17,833 nt of DNA from DATDOR01 sp035512695 (GTDB lineage: Bacteria; Chloroflexota; Anaerolineae; Anaerolineales; JABWBV01): assembly GCA_035512695.1 (NCBI GenBank), contig DATKDL010000235.1:1-17833 (forward strand), read 5' to 3'. Of the stretch, positions 6,451-13,693 are shown in pieces (the stretch's first letter is position 1; each line of letters opens with the position of its first letter). The position numbers and the translations under genes were made by a program. The notes under the pieces were generated by a model. The model had not been told where the DNA came from. It did not search any database and worked only from the letters and a program-made list of their open reading frames with translations.

Positions 6451-7125
6451 GGGGACGTCCTCCACCAACCCCTGCATGATCGCGGCGGTCACCATCTCGA
6501 TCTCCTGCGTCCCGTCCACGACCACCAGGTAGCCGCGCTGATCGAAAAACTCGATCAGCGGCATCGTCTGTTCGTTGTAGACCCGGATCCGGTTCGATAC
6601 GATATCGACCCGGTCGTCCTCCCGCTGGAACAGGTCATGCTCCCCCCCCGCCTCGCAGACTTCCGGAGGCGACGGCGGCGGGTTGAAGCTTTTGTGAAAG
6701 ACCTTCCCGCATTTCCGGCAGATCACCCGGCCTGCGATCCGCTCGACCAGCACCGGCTCCGGAACCCGGATGAATACAACCTGGAGCCGGCCGCCGAAGC
6801 CTGCGACCATCTCAATGAAAGCCTCAGCCTGCTCGATGGTGCGCGGGAACCCGTCCAGGATCACACCGGCGCTGCAGCGGGGGGTCGCCAGCGTTTCCCG
6901 AACCATCTTGATGGTCACATCATCGGGAACGAGTTCCCCGGCAGCCAGGTATTCCTCGACCAGCAGACCCAGCTCGGTCCGGTTTGTTAAGTTGCTGCGA
7001 AAGATATCCCCGGTCGCCACAATCGCAAGACCGAACGATTCGGAGACGATCTTCGCCTGGGTGCCCTTCCCGGCCCCTGGGGGACCGAAAAGGACAAAAT
7101 ATTTCGGCTGTTTGCCTGCTGCCAT
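6442..7125 (-). CDS. adk: Adenylate kinase
   Basis: 227 residues, long-lid type. The enzyme interconverts ATP + AMP and 2 ADP in the cytoplasm. The P-loop GPPGAGKGT is at 14-22, the AMP-binding region has ATGDIFRSN (37-45), and DGFPRT is at 91-96. The lid (about 133-170) has C136, C139 and C157, as in zinc-stabilised forms. The usual fourth ligand, three residues after C157, is Gly; the loop before LFQREDD is one residue longer than in B. subtilis and offers H163 or D164 instead. The ATG overlaps the secY stop by one base (TAATG), indicating translational coupling. The tail ends in a tandem repeat. Confidence 0.97.
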   Translation of the reverse strand: MAAGKQPKYFVLFGPPGAGKGTQAKIVSESFGLAIVATGDIFRSNLTNRTELGLLVEEYLAAGELVPDDVTIKMVRETLATPRCSAGVILDGFPRTIEQAEAFIEMVAGFGGRLQVVFIRVPEPVLVERIAGRVICRKCGKVFHKSFNPPPSPPEVCEAGGEHDLFQREDDRVDIVSNRIRVYNEQTMPLIEFFDQRGYLVVVDGTQEIEMVTAAIMQGLVEDVPSG

Positions 7126-8492
7126 TATCTCACCAGCAGCGAGTCGTCATACCCATGCAGTTTCAGCTCGGCGTCGATATTGAAGAACAGGTCCCGCACC
7201 ACCCCGACCACGATCAGCAACCCGGACGATGAGACCAGCAGCAGACCGGCCTGCTGGTTCAGCCCCGCCTGTGCCAGGCCGATGGTCGGGAGCAGCAGGC
7301 TCAGGAGGTACGGCAGAACGGCGATCAGGCCCAGAAAGAAAGCGCCCGGAAACGTAATCCGCCGCAAGACGCGGGTGAGATACATCTGCGTCTTCTCGCC
7401 GCGCACAACGCCAGGGATCTGCGCCCCGGAACGCTTCAGGTTCTCTCCGTAATTCTGCTGCGCAAACAACACGTCGGTGTAGAAGAACGTGAATGCAACC
7501 ACCATAACGAAGAACATCAGCCAGTAAAGTCCCGTCTCGCCGCCGAAGTTCAGCGTGATCCAGGAGGAGGTACTGCGCACCCAGGTGGTCTGCGATGTGG
7601 CAAAGATGCCGGCCAGTACGGCCGGGAAAGTCAGCAGCGACTGGGCGAAGATCAGCGGGATCATCCCGGCCATGTTGACCATCAGCGGCAGGGTCGCCTT
7701 GACCGGCATCGACATCCGGTTGCCGACCCGCCGGCCGGGGTACATCACCGGCACGTGGCGGCGCCCCTGCTGGATATAGACGATGGCGAACACGGTCAGC
7801 GCCGTGATGATCAGCATGAAGGCATACAGCAGCCAGCGGTCGTCGGTCTGCCAGATCTGGGTCACGTTGGATGGGATCTGGGTGACGATCCCGGCAAAAA
7901 TGATCAACGAAAGACCCTGCTGGCGGATGCCGTACTCCGAAATCAGTTCGCCCAACCAGATCGCAAACATCGTCCCGGCCGTCATGCTGATGATGACGGC
8001 CACCGAAGGCAGCAGCGAGGAGCCGCTGAACCCGAAATTCGGGATCACCGGTGCTCCCAGGAAGCTGCTGAATAGCTGGATCTGTCCGAAGGACTGCAGC
8101 GCTGCCATCGGGATCGCCAGGACGTATGTCCACTTCTCCATCCACTTGCGGCCTTCGCGCTGGTCCTCTTCCATCCGGGCTTTCCAGGCCGGGACGATCG
8201 GGATCATCAGCTGCAGGATGATCTGGGCGGTGATGTACGGGTAAACGCCCATCGCCAGGACCGAGAAGGTCTCGATCGTGCCGCCGGAGAGCATGTTGAG
8301 GATCGAGAAGAATGCGCTGCCGGCGCCGCCTTCGAACAGGGTTGCGAGGATGCTGCGGTCGGCGCCCGGGACGGGGATATGCGCGGCGGCGCGATAGATG
8401 ATCAGGATCAGCAGCGTGATCAGCAGCTTGCGGCGGATATCCTGGGCTTTCGCGACGCGGTTGAGATACGTCACGATGGGGGATCGCTTCAT
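7125..8492 (-). CDS. secY: Protein translocase subunit SecY
   Basis: 455 residues. SecY is the membrane channel for Sec-dependent export and membrane insertion. About ten hydrophobic segments can be followed, the first around residues 22-40 (LLITLLILIIYRAAAHIPVPG), a second around 75-100 containing GVYPYITAQIILQLMIPI, and the last around 413-432 (GLLIVVGVV). The cytosolic loop with NYGENLKRSGAQIPGVVRGE (348-366) is the ribosome/SecA-contacting region. GGAGA lies 7 bases before the ATG. It follows rplO after 30 bases, as in spc operons. Confidence 0.98.
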   Translation of the reverse strand: MKRSPIVTYLNRVAKAQDIRRKLLITLLILIIYRAAAHIPVPGADRSILATLFEGGAGSAFFSILNMLSGGTIETFSVLAMGVYPYITAQIILQLMIPIVPAWKARMEEDQREGRKWMEKWTYVLAIPMAALQSFGQIQLFSSFLGAPVIPNFGFSGSSLLPSVAVIISMTAGTMFAIWLGELISEYGIRQQGLSLIIFAGIVTQIPSNVTQIWQTDDRWLLYAFMLIITALTVFAIVYIQQGRRHVPVMYPGRRVGNRMSMPVKATLPLMVNMAGMIPLIFAQSLLTFPAVLAGIFATSQTTWVRSTSSWITLNFGGETGLYWLMFFVMVVAFTFFYTDVLFAQQNYGENLKRSGAQIPGVVRGEKTQMYLTRVLRRITFPGAFFLGLIAVLPYLLSLLLPTIGLAQAGLNQQAGLLLVSSSGLLIVVGVVRDLFFNIDAELKLHGYDDSLLVR

Positions 8493-8522
8493 GGATGCGT
8501 CTCCTTCTCCTCTTCTCTGTCC

Positions 8523-8972
8523 TTAACTTTCCAGGATCTCGACGCTTCCGCCGGCGGCCTCGATCTTCTCGCGGGCCGTTTTGCTGACGCGGTGGACGGA
8601 AACCTTGAGCGCCTTGGTGACATCACCGCGCCCGAGGATGACGACCGGGTTGTCCGGTTTACGCAGCATGCGGGCTTCGGTCAGGGTCTCCGGGCTGACG
8701 GTGCTCTTCGCCTTGAAACCCTCGAGCTGGTCCAGGTTGATCTCGTTGTATTCGACCCGGTCCAGCGGGGTGAAGCCGCGTTTGAACGGCAGCCGCCGGT
8801 AGAACGGCAGGTTGCCGCCCTGGTGGTACAGCGGCGTGCCGCCGCCGGCCCGGGCGCCCTGCCCTTTCGTCCCGCGGCCGGCCGTCTTGCCCTGGCCGGC
8901 GGACGTACCGCGCCCGACGCGCTTGCGATTCTTCTTGGAACCCTCGTTCGGTTTCAGATCATGCAGCTTCAT
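8523..8972 (-). CDS. rplO: 50S ribosomal protein L15
   Basis: 149 residues. L15 is a late-assembly large-subunit protein. It begins MKLHDLKPNEGSKKNRKRVG, then RGTSAGQGKTAGRGTKGQGA and GGTPLYHQGGNLPFYRRLPF, the glycine/basic extended N-terminal region typical of L15. The C-terminal globular part ends KIEAAGGSVEILES. Its ATG overlaps the rpmD stop by 4 bases (ATGA), so the two are translationally coupled. Confidence 0.98.
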   Translation of the reverse strand: MKLHDLKPNEGSKKNRKRVGRGTSAGQGKTAGRGTKGQGARAGGGTPLYHQGGNLPFYRRLPFKRGFTPLDRVEYNEINLDQLEGFKAKSTVSPETLTEARMLRKPDNPVVILGRGDVTKALKVSVHRVSKTAREKIEAAGGSVEILES

Positions 8973-9172
8973 TCTTCACCTTCTTCCACCTCGACCAGGT
9001 GGCTGACTTTGGCGATCATCCCGCGGATCACCCCGGTATCGTTCTGCGTTACCGTCTGGTGCATCCGGCGCAATCCGAGCGCCCGAACCGTGTCTTTCTG
9101 CCGCTGCGGGTAGCCGGTCGGGCTCTTTCGCATCGTGATTTTAAGAACTTTGTTCTTCGTTTTCTTGGCCAT
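8969..9172 (-). CDS. rpmD: 50S ribosomal protein L30
   Basis: 67 residues, slightly longer than the common 58-60 because of a basic N-terminal MAKKTKNK and an acidic C-terminal EVEEGEE. The L30 core is visible in LKITMRKSPTGYPQRQKDTV and ALGLRRMHQTVTQNDTGVIR. It starts 4 bases after the rpsE stop and overlaps rplO by 4 bases. The order S5-L30-L15-SecY is the canonical spc arrangement. Confidence 0.97.
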   Translation of the reverse strand: MAKKTKNKVLKITMRKSPTGYPQRQKDTVRALGLRRMHQTVTQNDTGVIRGMIAKVSHLVEVEEGEE

Positions 9173-9176
9173 GGCA

Positions 9177-9698
9177 TTACTTCTTTCGATCCCAGAAAGG
9201 CGTCAGCTGGTCGACCGGTTTCCCGCGGCGCGCGGCTTCGTTTTCGACGGATTTCAGCTGTTCGAGCGCTTCCATCGTCGCTTTGACGACGTTGAGCATG
9301 TTGGCGCTCCCGAGCGATTTCGTCAGGATGTCCCGGATCCCGGCAGATTCGACCACCGCCCGGACCCCGCCGCCGGCGATCACGCCCGTACCCGGGGAGG
9401 CCGGTTTCAGCAGCACCTGCGCTCCGCCGACCTTGCCCACAACCTGGTGGGGGATCGTGCTTTTGAACAGGGCCACCCGGCGCATACCCTTGCGGGCGCG
9501 TTCGGTCGCCTTGCGCATCGCATCCGGCACGGAGTTCGCTTTTCCCACGCCGACCCCGACCTTGCCGCGCCGGTCGCCTGCGACGACGGTGACCCGAAAT
9601 GAGAACCGGCGGCCGCCTTTTACGACTTTCGCAACCCGCGAAATCTCGATCACGCGCTCTTCGATTTCCGGTTCCATTTCATATGTTGTATCCGACAT
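9177..9698 (-). CDS. rpsE: 30S ribosomal protein S5
   Basis: 173 residues. S5 lines the mRNA entry region and contributes to decoding fidelity. The dsRNA-binding-like domain shows VKGGRRFSFRVTVVAGDRRG and GKVGVGVGKANSVPDAMRKA; the C-terminal domain has GTGVIAGGGVRAVVESAGIR. I chose ATG 9698 (MSDTTYEMEPEIEERVIEIS) because AAGGAG lies just upstream. A longer in-frame reading from 9773 would translate one arm of the hairpin and has no family resemblance. Confidence 0.97.
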   Translation of the reverse strand: MSDTTYEMEPEIEERVIEISRVAKVVKGGRRFSFRVTVVAGDRRGKVGVGVGKANSVPDAMRKATERARKGMRRVALFKSTIPHQVVGKVGGAQVLLKPASPGTGVIAGGGVRAVVESAGIRDILTKSLGSANMLNVVKATMEALEQLKSVENEAARRGKPVDQLTPFWDRKK

Positions 9699-9733
9699 AC
9701 CTTGCTCCTTAGCAGCTACGTGTTCTGCCGAGA

Positions 9734-9790
9734 GCGGAAAATTTGGGCGTGTGTGCGAGTTCCGCTCGCACACACGCCCAAATTTTCCGC
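9734..9790. repeat. Perfect 26-bp hairpin between rplR and rpsE
   Basis: Bases 9734-9759 pair perfectly with 9765-9790 around a 5-base loop. Read with the genes the stem begins GCGGAAAATTTGGGCG and ends CGCCCAAATTTTCCGC, with a GC-rich core containing GTGTGTGCGAG. It belongs to the A/T-shoulder group (2402, 5321, 12280). The 35 bases between it and the rpsE start contain a ribosome binding site but no promoter I can recognise. Confidence 0.93.
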
Positions 9791-9804
9791 GTTATCGTAC
9801 GCAT

Positions 9805-10170
9805 TCAGAATTTCAACCCGCCCTTGCGAGCGCCTTCGGCCAGCGCTTTGACGCGGCCCATGTAGCGAAACCCGCCGCGGTCGAAGACGACGGTTGAGAT
9901 TCCCTTGTCGAGGGCGCGTTTGGCAACGGTTTCGCCGACCATTTCGGCCTGCTCGAGCTTCGATTTGCCCGCAACGGAACCCCGCAGATCCTTGTCCAGG
10001 GTCGAGGCGGACACGATCGTGCTGCCGGCTTTGTCGTCGATCACCTGGGCGTAGATCTGAGTCAGGCTGCGGTAGACATTCAGGCGCGGCATCTCGGCCG
10101 AGCCGGAGAGTTTCTTCCGAACCCGAATATGTCGTTTCAGACGGGCTTCATTTCTTGATTTCTTCGCCAT
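9805..10170 (-). CDS. rplR: 50S ribosomal protein L18
   Basis: 121 residues, normal length. L18 binds 5S rRNA in the central protuberance. The basic N terminus (MAKKSRNEARLKRHIRVRKK) and the motifs RLNVYRSLTQIYAQVIDD and VVFDRGGFRYMGRVKALAEG identify it; it ends EGARKGGLKF. AGGA lies 5 bases before the ATG and the gene starts 15 bases after rplF. A long perfect hairpin separates it from rpsE. Confidence 0.98.
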   Translation of the reverse strand: MAKKSRNEARLKRHIRVRKKLSGSAEMPRLNVYRSLTQIYAQVIDDKAGSTIVSASTLDKDLRGSVAGKSKLEQAEMVGETVAKRALDKGISTVVFDRGGFRYMGRVKALAEGARKGGLKF

Positions 10171-10185
10171 TTCTGCTTTCCTGTC

Positions 10186-10725
10186 CTACCTGCCGGATTT
10201 TCCGGCCTTGCGGCGCACGATCTCACCCTTGTACCGGATCCCCTTGCCTTTGTACGGCTCCGGTGGGCGGACCTTGCGGATATTGGCCGCCATCTGTCCG
10301 ACGGCTTGCTTGTCGAACCCGCGCACCCGGATCTCCCGGCCGCGATTTTCGGACTCAAATTCGATCCCATCCGGCGGCTCGATCTCGACCGGATGCGAGT
10401 ATCCGACGTACAGCACCAGGTTGCTCCCGGACATCTCGGACCGGTACCCGACCCCCTCCACCTCCAGGATTTTTTCGAACCCGGTGCTGACACCGGTCAC
10501 CATATTCTGGATCAGGGCGCGGGTCATCCCGTGCAGGGAGCGGTGCTCTTTTGCGTCGCTCGGCCGGTCGACGGTCAGGATACCATCGTCCTGTTCGATC
10601 GACATGACCGCCGGGAATGTGTGCGCCAATTCGCCTTTCGGGCCCATGACTTTCACGTTCGAGCCCTTGATCTGGACGTCCACCCCAGCGGGGATTTCGA
10701 TGGGTTGTTTGCCAATCCGAGACAT
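10186..10725 (-). CDS. rplF: 50S ribosomal protein L6
   Basis: 179 residues. L6 lies near the sarcin-ricin loop and the factor-binding region. It begins MSRIGKQPIEIPAGVDVQIK, with VMGPKGELAHTFP, and the second repeat ends with the family signature PEPYKGKGIRYKGEIVRRKA at about 155-174. GGAGG lies 7 bases before the ATG. It follows rpsH after 21 bases. Confidence 0.98.
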   Translation of the reverse strand: MSRIGKQPIEIPAGVDVQIKGSNVKVMGPKGELAHTFPAVMSIEQDDGILTVDRPSDAKEHRSLHGMTRALIQNMVTGVSTGFEKILEVEGVGYRSEMSGSNLVLYVGYSHPVEIEPPDGIEFESENRGREIRVRGFDKQAVGQMAANIRKVRPPEPYKGKGIRYKGEIVRRKAGKSGR

Positions 10726-10746
10726 GGTCTTTCCTCCGTGCGGTCT

Positions 10747-11160
10747 TTACCACACCTTGCAGAGCACTTCTCCGCCCACACCGAGCTGGCGGGCGCGCCC
10801 TCCGGTCATCACGCCTTTAGGCGTCGAAAGGATCGCAATACCGATCCCCGACAGCACCCAGGGGATTTCCTGCTTATTGGTGTAGACTCGCCGGCCCGGC
10901 CTGCTGACGCGCTCCAACCCGGTGATGACCGGTTTGCGCTCCCGCCGCTGGCCGACGTATTTCAAGCGCAGGCGCAGGACCTTGTGGCTGGCCGGTTCGC
11001 CGTCGACGACCTTGAAGCTTTCGATAAATCCTTCAGCCTTCAGGATCTCCGCGATCGACGCCTTCAACTTTGAGTTTGGCATCGCGACCGCTGTGTGCCC
11101 GATCATGACGGCGTTCCGGATGCGGGTCAGCATATCTGCAATAGGATCATTGATACTCAT
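10747..11160 (-). CDS. rpsH: 30S ribosomal protein S8
   Basis: 137 residues. S8 binds the central domain of 16S rRNA and, in E. coli, represses the spc operon by binding the rplE start region. It begins MSINDPIADMLTRIRNAVMI and ends with the S8 signature LSTPKGVMTGGRARQLGVGG plus EVLCKVW. GGAGG is 7 bases before the ATG. No S8-site mimic was recognised by eye around rplE here. Confidence 0.98.
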   Translation of the reverse strand: MSINDPIADMLTRIRNAVMIGHTAVAMPNSKLKASIAEILKAEGFIESFKVVDGEPASHKVLRLRLKYVGQRRERKPVITGLERVSRPGRRVYTNKQEIPWVLSGIGIAILSTPKGVMTGGRARQLGVGGEVLCKVW

Positions 11161-11180
11161 TCTTCATTTCCTCCGCGCTG

Positions 11181-11363
11181 CTACCAGGAAGACTTCACGA
11201 CACCCGGGATTTTGCCGTCCAGGGCTTGCTCGCGGAAGCAGATCCGGCACAGACCGAACCGCCGGATGTAACCGCGCGGCCGGCCGCAAAGCTTGCACCG
11301 GTTCCGGACCCGAACGGCAAATTTCCGGCGGGTTTCTCGGACGATCATACTTTTCTTCGCCAT
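11181..11363 (-). CDS. rpsN: 30S ribosomal protein S14, zinc-binding (type Z)
   Basis: 60 residues, the short zinc form. It begins MAKKSMIVRETRRKF and has the zinc ligands C23, C26, C39 and C42 in CKLCGRPR and LCRICFRE, ending KIPGVVKSSW, the invariant tail of type Z S14. The ribosome binding site AAGG lies within the last codons of rplE, and the ATG comes 2 bases after the rplE stop. Confidence 0.98.
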   Translation of the reverse strand: MAKKSMIVRETRRKFAVRVRNRCKLCGRPRGYIRRFGLCRICFREQALDGKIPGVVKSSW

Positions 11364-11365
11364 CG

Positions 11366-11914
11366 TTAACCTTCCTTCCCGAACGGCATACCCAGCATCT
11401 CAAGCAGGCGCCTGGCCTGGTCATCTGTCCGAGCAGTCGTCACAATCGTAATTTCCATTCCACGGACCTTGTCGATCTTGTCAAACACGATCTCCGGAAA
11501 GATCAGCTGCTCTCGCAGCCCGAGGGTGTAATTTCCGCGCCCGTCAAATGCGTTCGGCGAAATCCCACGGAAATCCCGCGTGCGCGGCAGCGCCACATTG
11601 ATCAACCGGTCCAGAAAAGCCCACATCTTCTCACCGCGCAGCGTCACCTTGGCGCCGATCGCCCGGCCCTCCCGCAGCTTGAAATTGGCGATGCTTTTGG
11701 ACGCCTTGGTGATCACCGGCCGTTGACCGGTGATGCTCATGATGTCCTCGCTCGCCGCTTCCAGCGCTTTCGGGTTGTCGAGCGCCTCCCCCAGGCCGAT
11801 ATTGATGACGACTTTGATCACTTTTGGCACTTCGAGCCGGTTTTCCAGCCCAAGATCGTCCATCAGCGCCGGAATGATCTCCGTCTTGTAAGTCTCACTC
11901 ATTTGAATCGCCAT
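11366..11914 (-). CDS. rplE: 50S ribosomal protein L5
   Basis: 182 residues. L5 binds 5S rRNA and contacts P-site tRNA and S13 across the subunit bridge. VPKVIKVVINIGLGEALDNP, the SIANFKLREGRAIGAKVTLR segment and FRGISPNAFDGRGNYTLGLR are classical L5 motifs; the protein ends LEMLGMPFGKEG. I kept ATG 11914 because GGAG lies 6 bases upstream; a second ATG 12 bases later (MSETYKTE) is a possible alternative. rplX ends 17 bases upstream. Confidence 0.97.
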   Translation of the reverse strand: MAIQMSETYKTEIIPALMDDLGLENRLEVPKVIKVVINIGLGEALDNPKALEAASEDIMSITGQRPVITKASKSIANFKLREGRAIGAKVTLRGEKMWAFLDRLINVALPRTRDFRGISPNAFDGRGNYTLGLREQLIFPEIVFDKIDKVRGMEITIVTTARTDDQARRLLEMLGMPFGKEG

Positions 11915-11931
11915 TTCTCACTCCGGTGCGG

Positions 11932-12255
11932 CTAACCCAGATCGGCGCCGCAGCGCTTGCAGACGCGGGTAGCCTCGCCTTCTTCCCGTTTGATCCCGAT
12001 CCGCGACGGTGCGTCGCAGCTCGAGCAAACGATCATCACGTTCGAGTAATCCAGCGGACCCTCGAACTCGATGATCCCCGGTTTAAGCGTCCGTCCGCCA
12101 CTCTGGACCTGCCGCTGGTGTTTCTTGCGCAGGTTGATCCCCTGAACGACGATCTGCGAAGTTTTCGGCAGGACCTTGATCACCTCGCCGCGCGTCCCCT
12201 TGTCCGCGCCGCCGATGACCTCGACGTGGTCGCCTTTCTTGATTTTTGCTTTCAC
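11932..12255 (-). CDS. rplX: 50S ribosomal protein L24
   Basis: 107 residues from GTG 12255. L24 is an early-assembly protein at the base of the exit tunnel. The KOW domain is at the N terminus (KKGDHVEVIGGADKGTRGEV), followed by RKKHQRQVQSGGRTLKPGII. The C terminus has two CxxC pairs (CSSC and CKRC), a zinc-ribbon-like feature found in many L24 proteins. I prefer GTG 12255, which has GAGG 6 bases upstream and gives the usual start, over the in-frame GTG at 12267, which has no good site. The gap to rplN holds a perfect hairpin. Confidence 0.95.
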   Translation of the reverse strand: MKAKIKKGDHVEVIGGADKGTRGEVIKVLPKTSQIVVQGINLRKKHQRQVQSGGRTLKPGIIEFEGPLDYSNVMIVCSSCDAPSRIGIKREEGEATRVCKRCGADLG

Positions 12256-12279
12256 AGTTTTCCTCACTATCCAGACCAG

Positions 12280-12332
12280 GAAAATTTGATCTCCGCAGCG
12301 GGGTAAAGCCCCGCTGCGGAGATCAAATTTTC
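12280..12332. repeat. Perfect 24-bp hairpin between rplN and rplX
   Basis: Bases 12280-12303 pair perfectly with 12309-12332 around the loop TAAAG. Read with the genes it begins GAAAATTTGATCTCC, has the core GCAGCGGGG, and ends CAAATTTTC, starting 4 bases after the rplN stop. It aligns with the truA-rplM hairpin at 21 of 24 arm positions, and each of the three differences is matched by a complementary change in the other arm. Confidence 0.93.
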
Positions 12333-12336
12333 AATT

Positions 12337-12708
12337 TCAAAGAACCTCAGGGGCGAGGGAAACGATCTTCATATAGCCCTTCTCGCGCAGCTCGCGCGCC
12401 ACCGGGCCGAAGATCCGGGTCCCTTTCGGGTTGCGGGTGTCCGTGTCGAGGATGACGGCGGCGTTGTCGTCGAAGCGGATGTAAGAGCCGTCTTCGCGGC
12501 GCCACTCTTTTGCGGCGCGGACGACGACCGCCTTGACCACCTCACTCTTCTTGACCGCTCCGTGCGGGGTGGCCAGCTTCACCGATGCCACGACCACATC
12601 CCCGACCCGCCCATATTTGCGGCGCGACCCGCCCAGCACCCGGATCACGGACAGTTCCCGGGCGCCGGAGTTGTCGGCCACTTTTAATCGACTCTCAATA
12701 TTGATCAT
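12337..12708 (-). CDS. rplN: 50S ribosomal protein L14
   Basis: 123 residues, the standard length. L14 lies at the subunit interface and forms bridges to the 30S. It begins MINIESRLKVADNSGARELS and contains IRVLGGSRRKYGRVGDVVVA and RFDDNAAVILDTDTRNPKGT, all diagnostic, ending MKIVSLAPEVL. I chose ATG 12708 because of GAGG 5 bases upstream and family length; an in-frame ATG at 12843 is within rpsQ and gives no L14-like sequence. Confidence 0.98.
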   Translation of the reverse strand: MINIESRLKVADNSGARELSVIRVLGGSRRKYGRVGDVVVASVKLATPHGAVKKSEVVKAVVVRAAKEWRREDGSYIRFDDNAAVILDTDTRNPKGTRIFGPVARELREKGYMKIVSLAPEVL

Positions 12709-12715
12709 CTCGACC

Positions 12716-12979
12716 TCACTCCAGGTCCGAGACCGTTTCGTTGCGGCGCAGGATTTCCTCGACCACCCAGCGTTTCTCGCGGGAGATCGGGCGGCTTTCG
12801 ACGATCCGAACCAGATCACCAGTCCGGCTGCCCAACTCGTCATGCGCCTTGACGCGTTTCCGGGTGTGCACGACCTTCTGGTACAGCGGGTGGCGGTACG
12901 TCCGGGAAATCTCCACGACGACCGTTTTCATCATTTTGTCGCTGGTGACAACACCATCGATACGTCTGCGGTTGTTCAT
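12716..12979 (-). CDS. rpsQ: 30S ribosomal protein S17
   Basis: 87 residues. S17 is a primary 16S rRNA-binding OB-fold protein. It begins MNNRRRIDGVVTSDKMMKTV and continues VVEISRTYRHPLYQKVVHTR, with the SRTGDLVRIVESRPISREKR signature near residues 51-70. Its ATG overlaps the rpmC stop by 4 bases (ATGA), implying translational coupling. Confidence 0.98.
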   Translation of the reverse strand: MNNRRRIDGVVTSDKMMKTVVVEISRTYRHPLYQKVVHTRKRVKAHDELGSRTGDLVRIVESRPISREKRWVVEEILRRNETVSDLE

Positions 12980-13182
12980 CCTTCACCTTCCACTTCACCC
13001 TCTTTTTCTTTTAATATCGTCAGCAGACGGGCGACCAGCCGGCGGGTGACCCGCAGCTGGTTGGTATCCGTCAGTTCTCCGGTCGCGGCGCGGAAGCGCA
13101 GGTTCATCAGCTCCTCGCGGGTATCGTCCAGGCGGTTTTCGATCTCGTCCACCGACAGGTCGCGTATTTCATCTGCTATCAT
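12976..13182 (-). CDS. rpmC: 50S ribosomal protein L29
   Basis: 68 residues, two long helices. L29 sits near the exit tunnel, where SRP and trigger factor dock. It shows EIRDLSVDEIENRLDDTREE and LMNLRFRAATGELTDTNQLR, the standard L29 core, ending in an acidic KEKEGEVEGEG. It starts 3 bases after the rplP stop and overlaps rpsQ by 4 bases. The order L16-L29-S17 is the S10-operon norm. Confidence 0.97.
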   Translation of the reverse strand: MIADEIRDLSVDEIENRLDDTREELMNLRFRAATGELTDTNQLRVTRRLVARLLTILKEKEGEVEGEG

Positions 13183-13185
13183 CGC

Positions 13186-13608
13186 TTACTCTCCTGTCAG
13201 CTCTTCGCGCGTGACGATGCGGGATTTGACCGAAAGCTTGTAGGCCGCCCGAGTCAACGCCTCGCGGGCCATGTCCTCCGGCAAACCACCGATCTCGAAC
13301 ATCACCCGGCCGGGTTTCACCACAGCCGCCCAATACTCGACGTTGCCTTTGCCTTTGCCCATCCGGGTTTCGGCGGCTTTTTGGGTAATCGGCTTGTCCG
13401 GGAAGATCCGGATCCAGACTTTCCCGCGCCGGCGAACGGCGCGGACGATCGCACGCCGGGCGGCCTCGATCTGCCGGGCCGAGACCCAACCGGGCTCGAG
13501 CGCCTGGAGACCCATTTCACCGAAATGGATATCCGCTCCACGGGATGCCCGGCCTCTCATCCGGCCGCGCATCTGCTTGCGGTATTTGACTCGTTTTGGC
13601 ATCAACAT
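13186..13608 (-). CDS. rplP: 50S ribosomal protein L16
   Basis: 140 residues. L16 helps position the acceptor arm of A-site tRNA. It begins MLMPKRVKYRKQMRGRMRGR and carries WVSARQIEAARRAIVRAVRR and IRIFPDKPITQKAAETRMGK, followed by KGNVEYWAAVVKPGRVMFEI, all L16 signatures. AGGA lies 8 bases before the ATG. An imperfect, terminator-like hairpin with a T6 tract separates it from rpsC. Confidence 0.98.
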   Translation of the reverse strand: MLMPKRVKYRKQMRGRMRGRASRGADIHFGEMGLQALEPGWVSARQIEAARRAIVRAVRRRGKVWIRIFPDKPITQKAAETRMGKGKGNVEYWAAVVKPGRVMFEIGGLPEDMAREALTRAAYKLSVKSRIVTREELTGE

Positions 13609-13635
13609 AGTTCTAATCCTGTCGAAAAAAGGGCG

Positions 13636-13676
13636 AAATCAGGCGCTGCGGTGGTGCCCACCCCGGCAACTGATTT
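13636..13676. repeat. Imperfect hairpin with U-tract between rpsC and rplP
   Basis: AAATCAG at 13636-13642 pairs with CTGATTT at 13670-13676. Inside, TGC/GCA (13647-13649 with 13666-13668) and GGTGG/CCACC (13650/13651-13654 with 13658-13661/13662) continue the stem around a TGC loop, with internal loops. Read with the genes it is followed 8-9 bases later by six T residues before the rplP ribosome binding site. It resembles a weak intrinsic terminator or attenuator. Confidence 0.6.
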
Positions 13677-13693
13677 TCCGGTCTCTTTTCAAT

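Noticed and set aside
9699..9773. N-terminal extension of rpsE
   Set aside because: It reads through one arm of the 26-bp palindrome, and a strong AAGGAG precedes the ATG at 9698.
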